The notes under the pieces were generated by a model. That model did not search any database and had not been told where the DNA came from. It saw only the letters and a list, made by a program, of their open reading frames with translations. 64,000 nt of DNA from Ottowia thiooxydans DSM 14619 (GTDB lineage: Bacteria > Pseudomonadota > Gammaproteobacteria > Burkholderiales > Burkholderiaceae_C): the NCBI RefSeq assembly GCF_000422885.1, contig NZ_AUGX01000001.1:311238-375237 (forward strand), in the 5' to 3' direction. A program made the translations under genes and the position numbers. Numbering within the stretch: the first letter of the stretch is position 1; the number at the start of each line of letters is the position of its first letter. This document shows positions 18,653 through 26,390 of the stretch, one piece after another.

Positions 18653-19542
18653 GGCTGCTCAGCTCCCGCGTCCGGCTCCTGCTTCTCGGGTGCGTGCCCG
18701 GCCTTGAGGGTGAGGCCGGCTCTGGGCGCCACGGTATCGAACTTGGAGTATTGATTCAGCAGGGCCACCAGCTGAGCATAGACGCGCGGGCTGGCGGCCA
18801 GGCACTCTTCGTGTTCCAGGAACTCCGCTTCACCGGTGAAATTGCCAATCAGGCCCCCAGCCTCTGTGACCAACAGCGAACCCGCGGCTGCATCCCAGGG
18901 TTTGAGGCCTGTTTCAAAAAAGCCGTCAGTGAAACCCGCAGCAACATAAGCCAGATCCAGCGCGGCAGCGCCTGGGCGGCGCAGGCCGGCGGTGCGCTGC
19001 ATCACATCGGACATCATGCGCAGATATTTGGGGAAATCGTCGCCCTTGCGAAACGGAAAACCGGTGGAGATTAAGCACTGGTTCAGCTGGGTGCGCTTGC
19101 TTACGCGGATGCGCCGGTCATTCATGTAGGCACCCCGCCCACGGGTGGCGGTGAACAAATCGTTGCGTGAGGGGTCGAAAACCACCGCCTGCTCCACGCG
19201 CCCGCGCACGCTCAGGGCGATGCTGACGCAATAGACCGGGAAGCCGTGAATGAAATTGGTAGTGCCATCCAGGGGATCGATGATCCAGACGTGATCGGAT
19301 TGGGCATTACCATGGGTCGAGCCGGATTCCTCAGCAAGGATGCCATGGTGAGGGTAGGCGGTGAGCAGCGTCTCGATGATGGCTGCTTCGCTCGCATGGT
19401 CGACTTCGGTCACGAAATCGTTGACCTGCTTTTGAGAAATTCGAACGGCCTCGACGTCGAGCGCAGCGCGGTTAATGATGGCGCCAGCGGCGCGTGCGGC
19501 CCGAATGGCCACGTTGAGCATGGGGTGCAGGGTGGAGTTCAT
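18649..19542 (-). CDS. suhB: Inositol-1-monophosphatase family protein (SuhB-like)
   Basis: A 297-residue protein starting [17 protein letters not shown], a classic SuhB/IMPase N-terminus. Metal and substrate motifs are the Glu in [25 protein letters not shown] and [17 protein letters not shown]. The family dephosphorylates inositol phosphates, and SuhB also binds rRNA antitermination complexes. The start at 19542 is preferred over a six-codon extension. The C-terminal tail (about 265-297) is longer than usual and has no known role. It is divergent from greB. Confidence 0.92.
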   Translation of the reverse strand: MNSTLHPMLNVAIRAARAAGAIINRAALDVEAVRISQKQVNDFVTEVDHASEAAIIETLLTAYPHHGILAEESGSTHGNAQSDHVWIIDPLDGTTNFIHGFPVYCVSIALSVRGRVEQAVVFDPSRNDLFTATRGRGAYMNDRRIRVSKRTQLNQCLISTGFPFRKGDDFPKYLRMMSDVMQRTAGLRRPGAAALDLAYVAAGFTDGFFETGLKPWDAAAGSLLVTEAGGLIGNFTGEAEFLEHEECLAASPRVYAQLVALLNQYSKFDTVAPRAGLTLKAGHAPEKQEPDAGAEQP

Positions 19543-19597
19543 AGGTTGTAGCAAGAGCAAGAGCCGGGATAGCCCGCCCGCTCGATGGCGGGGGCTA

Positions 19598-19643
19598 AGA
19601 GCGTGTTGACAATCTCCTCACGCGGAGAACGTAAACACGCTCT
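19598..19643. repeat. 46-bp inverted repeat between suhB and greB
   Basis: Arms AGAGCGTGTTGACAATCTCC and GGAGAACGTAAACACGCTCT pair at 17 of 20 positions around a 6-base centre. The outer AGAGCGTGTT resembles the ends of the MITE-like elements nearby, so this may be two element ends brought together by an internal deletion. It lies in the divergent promoter region of suhB and greB. Confidence 0.6.
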
Positions 19644-19694
19644 AAAACCGCTATTTTCCCACGGATACAAACCGCGGTTAGCATGGCGGCTGAA

Positions 19695-20282
19695 ATGAGC
19701 AAGGCATTTACACGCGAATCAGACGCAGAAGACGACGACGATGACGCCGGCGGTGCACAGCCGGCGTTGCCGCCCGGGACGCGCAATTACATCACGCCGC
19801 AGGGCTACGCCAGGCTCCGCGACGAACTATTGACCCTCTTGGATGTTGAGCGCCCACAGGTGGTGGAGGCGGTGCATTGGGCGGCCAAAAATGGCGATCG
19901 CTCTGAAAATGGCGACTATCTCTACGGCAAAAAGCGCCTGCGCGAAATCGACCGGCGTACCCGTTTCCTGACACGGCGCCTGGAAATTGCCGAGGTTACA
20001 GACCCCAGCGCTCACCATGGCGGCGAGCAGGTGTTCTTTGGCGCCAAGGTGATCTACGTAGAAGACGATGGTACAGAGCGCACGATCACCATCAAAGGGG
20101 TTGATGAGGCGCAAAGCAGTTTGGGCGAGGTGAGCTGGATTTCTCCCATTGCCCGCACGCTATTGCGTTCCCGTGTCGGTGACGTGTTGAAACTGCAAAC
20201 ACCGGCTGGAGCGAGGGAAATCGAGGTGCTGAGCGTGGAATACCCCACGCCGGGCATAGCGTCTCAGTCCCCTCCGGCATAG
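19695..20282 (+). CDS. greB: Transcription elongation factor GreB
   Basis: A 195-residue Gre factor with an acidic N-terminal extension (ESDAEDDDDDAGG). The coiled-coil finger follows (ITPQGYARLRDELLTLLDVE, NGDRSENGDYLYGKKRLREI), then the FKBP-like C-terminal domain (GEVSWISPIARTLLRSRVGD). The YGKKRLREIDRR basic stretch distinguishes GreB from GreA. It enters the RNA polymerase secondary channel and stimulates cleavage of backtracked RNA. I chose MSKAFTRES at 19695 as start; an ATG four codons upstream is also possible. Confidence 0.93.
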   Translation: MSKAFTRESDAEDDDDDAGGAQPALPPGTRNYITPQGYARLRDELLTLLDVERPQVVEAVHWAAKNGDRSENGDYLYGKKRLREIDRRTRFLTRRLEIAEVTDPSAHHGGEQVFFGAKVIYVEDDGTERTITIKGVDEAQSSLGEVSWISPIARTLLRSRVGDVLKLQTPAGAREIEVLSVEYPTPGIASQSPPA

Positions 20283-20301
20283 ACGATTAGCGTTCCTGGC
20301 G

Positions 20302-20865
20302 CTATTTCGCCATCGCCTTCAGTTCCGCGTCGATGGCGGCAAGCAACTTCTTGGCCGGGCGCCAGGTGATTTCATCAGAATTTGAACCGGCCTGGTAGGT
20401 CCAGGCCCAACGAGCTTCGCTGAGGTGGGTGATGACCGCCACAAGCCTTCGATCGGACTCCAAGCGCCCGCGCTCTTGCAGTTCGCTCAGGCGGTCGAGC
20501 AGGGGAGCTGCCCAATCCAGCACGCGATCGATTTCTTTACGAGACGGGGCTGCGTCTTTCAACGCACCGGCCCAAGGCAGTTGAACAAACAAGGCCAGAG
20601 GACCGCTTACCAGGAAGTAGTGAAATGCCCCGTTGTTGACGCCTTGGGTGTCTATTGCCAACACGGCATAGTCTTTTGGGCGATCGGATCTCAACAGCTT
20701 GGCTACATGGGCTTCCATGTCGTAGGGCGAAACTACCAACTCGCAGGAGGAATAGACGCCGGGTGAGCGCTCGCTCAGTTGCGCTGAAAGCTCATGCGGC
20801 AACTCAGGAAAACCAAGCCCTTCAGCGCGCAGAAACGCTTGGGCATTAATAGAGTCTGTGCTCAT
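20302..20865 (-). CDS. Hypothetical protein
   Basis: A 187-residue cytoplasmic protein with no signal peptide or membrane segment and no motif I recognise. Hydrophobic/aromatic stretches such as FHYFLVSGPLALFVQLPW, followed by the helical DRVLDWAAPLLDRLSELQERG, suggest a compact alpha/beta fold. Coding potential looks normal for its neighbours. It is convergent with greB, 19 bp apart, and its upstream side faces a 1.1-kb repeat region. Confidence 0.7.
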   Translation of the reverse strand: MSTDSINAQAFLRAEGLGFPELPHELSAQLSERSPGVYSSCELVVSPYDMEAHVAKLLRSDRPKDYAVLAIDTQGVNNGAFHYFLVSGPLALFVQLPWAGALKDAAPSRKEIDRVLDWAAPLLDRLSELQERGRLESDRRLVAVITHLSEARWAWTYQAGSNSDEITWRPAKKLLAAIDAELKAMAK

Positions 20866-20899
20866 GGAAAATCAATTGCGGTCAGGTAAAGGGGTTCTA

Positions 20900-21076
20900 A
20901 GAGCCTGTTCAAAGTCTCTGCGCGAGGGCTATTGTGTTCGAAAGACTGTGGATGCAAGGGGTGCGCCCATGCGACGAAAAACGCAGGGATACCTCGTGGT
21001 ATCGCGAGTATTTTTAACGCCGCAGACGCTGTTTTTCGAGCGCAATAGGACCGCGAGGAGACTTTGAACAGGCTCT
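20900..21076. mobile_element. MITE-like element with AGAGCCTGTTCAAAGTCTC ends
   Basis: A 177-bp segment bounded by AGAGCCTGTTCAAAGTCTC and its exact inverted complement at 21058-21076; the similarity continues inward over CGCG. It encodes nothing. The interior is itself roughly palindromic (CTATTG near the left, CAATAG near the right). The ends resemble IS5-superfamily terminal repeats as I recall them. Flanks CTA and AAG leave a TA duplication possible but unproven. Confidence 0.75.
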
Positions 21077-21084
21077 AAGAGGTT

Positions 21085-21160
21085 GTCGAACTTGGTAATC
21101 GCCAGCGGTGAACCGACCGCTGCGGCTCATTTGGAGCCGGCGATTTTTAAGTTGGGCAGT
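21085..21160. repeat. Imperfect inverted repeats between two MITE-like elements
   Basis: AACTT..ATCGCC near the left and GGCGAT..AAGTT near the right pair imperfectly, and AGCGGT/ACCGCT sits inside. It may be a decayed further element. No gene. Confidence 0.4.
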
Positions 21161-21163
21161 ATC

Positions 21164-21332
21164 CTAGGGCGTGTTCACACTAAATTCACCCCGGCCCGAA
21201 GGGTGAGGCTCTGGCAAACCGCACTCGGCGTTGCAAACCCTCGCCGGGTGTCCAACCCGGCTGCGGTTTGCGCCTTGATTGCGGCTCGCCAGAACCTCAC
21301 GCGGGGGCGAATTTAGTGTGAACACGCCCTAG
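21164..21332. mobile_element. CTAG-flanked MITE, copy 1 (169 bp)
   Basis: CTAG + GGCGTGTTCACACTAAATTC at the left and the perfect inverted complement GAATTTAGTGTGAACACGCC + CTAG at the right. The interior is non-coding and strongly palindromic (GTGAGGCTCTGGC near one end, GCCAGAACCTCAC near the other). It shares roughly nine bases in ten with the 26146-26314 element, which has the same 169-bp length but inverted orientation. The right CTAG is also the first four bases of repeat R3 copy B, showing where it inserted. Confidence 0.88.
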
Positions 21333-21622
21333 CTTGCGGCAGCTGTTTGAACGTAATGAGCGAAGCGAAAGAAGAGAGTTCTGCCGCACCGCCCCTTGCC
21401 TGAGCACCGGAGGGTGCCCGAAGCGCAGCGCAGGGACACGGACTTGGGGTCGCATTTCTTTGGTTCCTTGCTTTGTGCGAGCAAAGAAAGGGACTGCACT
21501 GCCGGGGGCAATCCCGGCCTCCGACCTCAATACAAGAGGAGAAGGGACTTACAACCGCAGCGCTTCAATCGACCGCCGCTTGCCCTCACCCCCACCCTCT
21601 CCCAGGGGGAGAGGGAGTAAAA
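21330..21622. repeat. Dispersed repeat R3, copy B
   Basis: Full-length paralogue of 15400-15695 (CTAGCTTGCGGCAG to GAGAGGGAGTAAA). The hairpin at the equivalent position has a different stem (CCTTGCTTTG at 21466-21475 against CAAAGAAAGG at 21482-21491, one mismatch). Ends in CCCTCTCCC/GGGAGAGGG. A further repeat, from AAACCAGCCTC to a GCATGCGG palindrome (21620-21693), recurs at 38217-38295. Confidence 0.88.
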
Positions 21623-21930
21623 CCAGCCTCAGGTTCTGGGGCTCAAGTCGGCAGGCGCGCCTGCATCAGTCTCTCCCGCATGCGGTAGAGGGAGTAAGAA
21701 CCGTCGCGTGCGACTGACAACCCGCACAAGCACAGCGCTCGCAAGGCGAGGCAAAGCAAGACCCCAAGCCCCGCCAAGTCAGCATCCACTGACCTCTGGC
21801 TTTGCATACTGTTGCAATTAACATCGCAGCTTTGCAGTGCAAGGAATTTCCAGGCAAACCGTTCACCAGTCTGCCGCGTTGAGTAGACTGGGCAAAACCA
21901 GCATTTTTTGTTGCCGGTCCGTCCCAAAAC

Positions 21931-21991
21931 AAAAAGGTGCCCCCTCGGGGGCAGCGGACCACGCGAAGCGGAGGAGCGTGGGGCCCTTTTT
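21931..21991. terminator. Terminator-like hairpin just upstream of the FecR-like gene
   Basis: AAAAAGGTGCCCC at the left and GGGGCCCTTTTT at the right can pair over about 11 bp and end in a T-run on the + strand and an A-run read as T on the other. It ends 30 bases before the next ATG. It could act as an attenuator or insulator. The stretch 21694-21930 before it shows no gene. Confidence 0.55.
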
Positions 21992-22021
21992 CTGCGCCCT
22001 CCCCTTGCCCCTACTTGAGCC

Positions 22022-23917
22022 ATGCAAACATCCACTTTTCATCTCAAAATTCGGCACTGGCTGGTTGCCACCTTCATGTTGGCGGGCTCTACGCTGGCAT
22101 GGGCACAGGCTGAGCAGGTAGATCCGCCGGATCGGGTGGCCTACATCAGCCTCCAGGAAGGCACGGCTGTGCTGGCAACGGACGGCAGCGGCAGTTGGTC
22201 TCCCGCCGTTCTCAATATGCCAGTGACCTCCGGGGCTCGATTGGCAACGGAAAACGGCTCACGCACCGAATTGCACAGCGGATGGTCAGCCTTCCGTCTA
22301 TCAGGTAAATCCGAGCTGGAAATCACCGAATTGGATGACGACGGAACTCGCCTCGCATTAACCAGTGGCACCCTTTCCGCCCGTGTACGCGAACTTCAGC
22401 AAGGTGAACGCTTTGAGATCGGCACACCTAACATCGCTTTGGTAGCCAATCAGCCAGGGGAATACCGTTTCGATGTAGATCCGCGCTCAGACACTACTCG
22501 CTTGTCCATACACAAAGGAAGTGCCACCGTGTATGGCGAAGCAGGTCAATCGGTCAACGTGGGAGCCGGCGAACAATTGATCCTCACTGGACGCTCGCTC
22601 GGTGGTGCCACCCGGGGAATCATCAGCTACCGAGACACCTTCGATCAATGGGTTGCCTCAAGGGATGTACTGGATGATCGCTCAGCTTCCGCGCGTTATG
22701 TGTCCCCAGGCGTACCAGGCTATCAACAGTTAGACGCCTATGGCGACTGGAATCAGGATGCCACGCATGGCGCCGTTTGGTTTCCGAGGGTGTCCGATGC
22801 GAACTGGGCCCCTTACCGCGATGGTCAGTGGCGCTGGGTCGATCCATGGGGCTGGACATGGGTAGATGCCGCACCCTGGGGTTTTGCACCGTTTCACTAT
22901 GGCCGCTGGGCGCAAATTGGCCCACGTTGGGCTTGGGTACCCGGCCCGGTCGTGCGGCGCCCCGTGTATTCGCCTGCGCTGGTGGGCTTCATGGGTGGCA
23001 CCAGCGGTGACACAAGTTGGGGTATATCGCTTGGAAACGGAGGCCCTGGCGCCGCCTGGTTCCCCCTGGCCCCAGGCGAGTATTGGGAGCCTGGTTACCG
23101 AGCCAGCCCGCGTTACATGCGCGCCCTGAACCCATGGGCCAACTCACGCGTTCCTCCGCGAGGTTCCAATTATTTCTTCCAACGCCACCCGAACGCGATC
23201 AGCGTGGTCGCGCGCGATCAATTCGGCATAGGCGAAGGCCGCAGACCTCGCTTTACCGACGGCAGCCGCCTCCCGCCCGGCCAGTGGAATGGCGCGCGCA
23301 TTGTGCCGCCACCACCGCGCCCCAACTTGCCGGGCATATCCGGCCCGCGCAACCCTGGCAGTGGGTATTTTGGCGCCATCCCGAATCGATCTTCCCCAAT
23401 GCCAGCGCCCGGCTACAACGCTGGTGGCGATCGCCCATATCAACCCGGGTTTGAGAACCGTCGCCCTGGAGGTCAACCGCAGATGGGGGATGACCGCTCA
23501 CGTGAATCACAGGCTTGGCGGATCCAGCAACAGCAGGAACAACACCGATTTGATCGCCAACGCGACCAGCAGCAACAAATGGAGCGCGAACGTGGGGCAC
23601 AGCAGCTACGTGAACAGCAGGTCATCGCTGAGCAGCAGCGGGCCATGCGCGATCACCAACAGCGCCAGATACAGCAACAACGCGAGCAGCAGCAACAGCA
23701 GCACAGGCAGTTTCAGCAACAGCAAGAACAACGGCAGCAGCTGGATCATCAGCGCCAGGCCGCTCAGCAGCAACAAAACCAGTGGCGCGAACAACAGCAG
23801 CAGCACCGCCAGCAAATGGAACAGCAGAGGCAGTCCCAACAACGCCCGCAACCCATGCGACCAGGAGAGCGCCCGGGGTTCCAGCGGCCGCCCAATAACC
23901 TCGCAGGCCAGGATTGA
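22022..23917 (+). CDS. Secreted FecR-like/DUF6600-type protein with glutamine-rich tail
   Basis: 631 residues. A signal peptide (about 1-29, ending LAWAQA) directs export. Residues about 40-190 resemble a FecR-like beta domain (VAYISLQEGTAVL, SGARLATENGSRTELHSG, GSATVYGEAGQSVNVGAGEQLIL). From about 210 comes a Trp/Tyr/Pro-rich segment (WAPYRDGQWRWVDPWGWTWV, FHYGRWAQIGPRWAWVPG) typical of DUF6600. Residues about 495-610 are almost pure Gln/Arg repeats predicted as a long charged helix or disordered region. The function is unknown; such proteins are described as envelope or surface-associated. It stands upstream of another secreted repeat protein. The start ATG at 22022 gives a good signal sequence. 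Confidence 0.82.
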   Translation: MQTSTFHLKIRHWLVATFMLAGSTLAWAQAEQVDPPDRVAYISLQEGTAVLATDGSGSWSPAVLNMPVTSGARLATENGSRTELHSGWSAFRLSGKSELEITELDDDGTRLALTSGTLSARVRELQQGERFEIGTPNIALVANQPGEYRFDVDPRSDTTRLSIHKGSATVYGEAGQSVNVGAGEQLILTGRSLGGATRGIISYRDTFDQWVASRDVLDDRSASARYVSPGVPGYQQLDAYGDWNQDATHGAVWFPRVSDANWAPYRDGQWRWVDPWGWTWVDAAPWGFAPFHYGRWAQIGPRWAWVPGPVVRRPVYSPALVGFMGGTSGDTSWGISLGNGGPGAAWFPLAPGEYWEPGYRASPRYMRALNPWANSRVPPRGSNYFFQRHPNAISVVARDQFGIGEGRRPRFTDGSRLPPGQWNGARIVPPPPRPNLPGISGPRNPGSGYFGAIPNRSSPMPAPGYNAGGDRPYQPGFENRRPGGQPQMGDDRSRESQAWRIQQQQEQHRFDRQRDQQQQMERERGAQQLREQQVIAEQQRAMRDHQQRQIQQQREQQQQQHRQFQQQQEQRQQLDHQRQAAQQQQNQWREQQQQHRQQMEQQRQSQQRPQPMRPGERPGFQRPPNNLAGQD

Positions 23918-23947
23918 GTTGACTGGTTACCAGGAAGCTGACACCGA

Positions 23948-24004
23948 TGTCGACAGATTTGGTTTTTCAACGGACTTCCAACTCATGAAACCAGACTGTC
24001 GACA
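23948..24004. repeat. Inverted repeat TGTCGACAG...CTGTCGACA
   Basis: Arms of 9 bp at 23948-23956 and 23996-24004, 39 bases apart, in the gap after the FecR-like gene. Each arm carries a GTCGAC core. It could be a terminator for the upstream gene or an operator for the next; no T-run. Confidence 0.4.
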
Positions 24005-24123
24005 GTTCTTTCAAAAAATAATAAAAATGTAATCAAATGAAATAAAATTTGCCGCATCTGGTGCAAGGAATGTGAATCACCGTTTGATTCCACTTGCACG
24101 AATGACCAAATCAAAGGGTACAG

Positions 24124-26040
24124 ATGCGGGAAAAAAAGTTGGAAGTGCAAATCGGCACGGGCCCATCAAACAGCTCATCCTGGGTCAAAGCCATCGCAGC
24201 GGGCACAGCAGCCGCCCTGACTGGCACTTCAGGTTTCGCGCAAACCATCACCACAACGCCTGTTCCCGGCTCCGCAGCGATAGCCGCAGTCCCTACGAGC
24301 GGCTTTTGGACGCTTACCTTGATGGCTGCACTACTGGCAGCCTTGGGGGCATGGCTGATTCGCTCTAATCACGCACAGCGGGCCGCTCGCTCAATTTGTG
24401 GCGTACTGGCCCTCGCCCTCGGCTTGGTAGCCCTGGGTTACAACCCATCCGTACGAGCCGCTGTGGCTTCAATGTGGTCATTTACCCAGCCCGGTGGTGA
24501 AACACTGAACATCCCAATCCTCCCTGAAGGGAGCTCGCAAGAGCCCTCAGGGTTCACGCCCATCCAGTTCACCAATGCCAGTGGAGCCAGGCTGAAGATC
24601 TCGGCCATCACCGATCCCGCGAGCATTTCAGCCTGCTTCCCATCTGGTGTCCCTGCGAGCCTGCCTACAACACCGCTTCCCATTGGCGCGACCGTTTGCG
24701 CTCAGAACCTTGAACTCGATCAGAACTCGAGCTGCTTTGTGGATGTCGCTTCCATGTGCACCAAAGGCGTGGCGACGATCAGCGCTTCGCCCACAACCCT
24801 GTCATTTGCGCCCAACGCCTATGACAGCATCACCGTGACGGCCCACCCTTCATCATTGGTCTCCGCCACCAACGTGGTGCCAACGATCCCTCAAGGCAGC
24901 AGCCTCACTGTGATGAGCAACACCTGCGGCAGCCAGTTGCCACCAGGCGGCGCCTGCACCATCACCCTGACGAGCACTTCCGCAGAAGGGCCAACGAACG
25001 TCGTCATCGGAGGTGCCAATACCAATGCAGTCAGTGCAGCCGTCACGGTTGCACCCAACACATATACGGTAGGCGGCGTAGTTTCTGGCCTGGTGGGAAG
25101 TGTGACGCTACAGAACAATGGCGGCGACTCACTGACGCAACTTTCCAATGGGAGCTTTACGTTCTCCACACCCGTTGCACAAGGCAGCCCCTACTCGGTC
25201 ACGGTGGCCGCACAACCCGCCACCCAGACCTGCACAGTGATCAACGGCTCGGGCACCATGTCCGCCTCCAACGTGAGCAACATCGCGGTCACATGCTCCA
25301 CGAACACGTATACGGTAGGCGGCGTAGTTTCTGGCCTGGCGGGGAGCGTGACGCTCCAGAACAACGGCAGCGATTCGCTGGTTCAAAGTTCCGACGGGAG
25401 CTTCACGTTCTCCACACCCGTTGCACAAGGGAGCTCCTACTTGGTCACGGTGGCCGCACAACCCGCCACCCAGACCTGCACAGTGATCAACGGCTCGGGC
25501 ACCGTGTCCGCCTCCAATGTGAGCAACATCGCGGTCACATGCTCCACGAACGCGTATACGGTAGGCGGTGTAGTTTCTGGCCTGGCGGGAAGCGTGACGC
25601 TACAAAACAATGGCGGCGACTCACTGACGCAACTTTCCAATGGGAGCTTTACGTTCTCCACACCCGTTGCACAAGGCAGCCCCTACTCGGTCACGGTGGC
25701 CGCACAACCCGCCACCCAGAGCTGCACAGTGATCAACGGCTCGGGCACCGTGACCGCCTCCAACGTGAGCAACATCGTGGTCACATGCTCCACGAACACG
25801 TATACGGTAGGCGGCGTAGTCTCTGGCCTGGTGGGAAGCGTGATACTCCTGAACAACGGCAGCGATACACTGGTTCAAAGTTCCGGCGGGAGCTTCACGT
25901 TCTCCACACCCGTTGCACAAGGGAGCTCCTACTTGGTCACGGTGGCCGCACAACCCGCCACCCAGAGCTGCACAGTGATGAATGGCTCGGGCACCGTGCC
26001 CGCCTCCAATGTGACAAACATCGAGGTCAACTGTAGCTAG
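24124..26040 (+). CDS. Secreted repeat protein with internal IPTL-type exosortase signal (midcut-by-XrtH-like)
   Basis: 638 residues. A signal peptide ends near residue 40 (SGFAQ). At 56-80 is VPTSGFWTLTLMAALLAALG followed by AWLIR: a Pro-Thr motif, hydrophobic helix and basic stop. This matches the IPTL sorting signal of exosortase H substrates, here near the N-terminus rather than at the C-terminus, followed by a second hydrophobic helix (91-107). I recall NCBI naming such proteins midcut-by-XrtH. Residues about 130-310 form beta-rich domains with paired Cys. From 312 to the end are four 82-residue repeats (TYTVGGVVSGL, SFTFSTPVAQGS, VTVAAQPATQ). AAAGGG lies before the ATG. No exosortase gene is in the window. 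Confidence 0.8.
   Translation: MREKKLEVQIGTGPSNSSSWVKAIAAGTAAALTGTSGFAQTITTTPVPGSAAIAAVPTSGFWTLTLMAALLAALGAWLIRSNHAQRAARSICGVLALALGLVALGYNPSVRAAVASMWSFTQPGGETLNIPILPEGSSQEPSGFTPIQFTNASGARLKISAITDPASISACFPSGVPASLPTTPLPIGATVCAQNLELDQNSSCFVDVASMCTKGVATISASPTTLSFAPNAYDSITVTAHPSSLVSATNVVPTIPQGSSLTVMSNTCGSQLPPGGACTITLTSTSAEGPTNVVIGGANTNAVSAAVTVAPNTYTVGGVVSGLVGSVTLQNNGGDSLTQLSNGSFTFSTPVAQGSPYSVTVAAQPATQTCTVINGSGTMSASNVSNIAVTCSTNTYTVGGVVSGLAGSVTLQNNGSDSLVQSSDGSFTFSTPVAQGSSYLVTVAAQPATQTCTVINGSGTVSASNVSNIAVTCSTNAYTVGGVVSGLAGSVTLQNNGGDSLTQLSNGSFTFSTPVAQGSPYSVTVAAQPATQSCTVINGSGTVTASNVSNIVVTCSTNTYTVGGVVSGLVGSVILLNNGSDTLVQSSGGSFTFSTPVAQGSSYLVTVAAQPATQSCTVMNGSGTVPASNVTNIEVNCS
25057..26037 (+). repeat. Four tandem 246-bp coding repeats, ABAB order
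   Basis: Units begin at 25057, 25303, 25549 and 25795, exactly 246 bp (82 codons) apart. Units 1 and 3 share GGDSLTQLSNGSF and GSPYSVTV; units 2 and 4 share LVQSS.GSF and GSSYLVTV. The array therefore looks like a 492-bp dimer that duplicated once. The reading frame is kept throughout. Confidence 0.92.
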
Positions 26041-26051
26041 AAGATAGAGCT

Positions 26052-26076
26052 CCTGGCCGGGGCTACGCAGCCCAGG
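26052..26076 (+). terminator. Stem-loop after the repeat protein
   Basis: CCTGG..GGGCT-ACGC-AGCCC..CCAGG-type pairing 12 bases after the stop codon; GC-rich stem without a T-run. Confidence 0.4.
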
Positions 26077-26145
26077 CTCCTAAGCACAACTGCCCAGAAT
26101 TACATCGGCGCAACTGCCGAGGGCTGGAGAATGATCGCAAGCAAG

Positions 26146-26314
26146 CTAGGGCGTGTTCACACTAAATACACCCCCGCGTGAGGCTCTGGCGGCCCGCATT
26201 CAAGGCGCAAACCGCAGCCGGGTTGGGCACCCGGCGAGGGATTGCAACGCTGAGTGCGGGTTGCCAGAGCCTCACCCTGCGGGCCGGGGTGTATTTAGTG
26301 TAAACACGCCCTAG
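26146..26314. mobile_element. CTAG-flanked MITE, copy 2 (169 bp)
   Basis: Same length and ends as the element at 21164-21332, but with its interior inverted relative to it (left GGCGTGTTCACACTAAAT, right ATTTAGTGTAAACACGCC, one mismatch between the arms). CTAG lies at both junctions. Non-coding. It takes up about half of the 350-bp gap between the repeat protein and pmbA; nothing else is evident in that gap beyond the stem-loop above. Confidence 0.88.
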
Positions 26315-26390
26315 GACGCGCCCCCATCGTGACAGGAGCCATCTCAAGCTCCTTCGCGCGCCAACCAGGGGGTGCCGCCGCCTGGCGAGC

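Noticed and set aside
21334-21717. Open frames within repeat R3 copy B (and the equivalents at 15277-15477)
   Set aside because: They lie entirely in a dispersed palindromic repeat and change frame-relevant bases between copies.
23289-24032. Ser/Asn-rich open frame overlapping the FecR-like gene's tail
   Set aside because: A frame-shifted reading of the CAG-rich region (poly-Ser/Asn arises from CAGCAA repeats); no start or motif support.
25293-26036. Second frame of about 247 codons inside the repeat protein
   Set aside because: It inherits the 246-bp periodicity because the unit is a multiple of three; the main frame has signal peptide and domain structure, this one has none.
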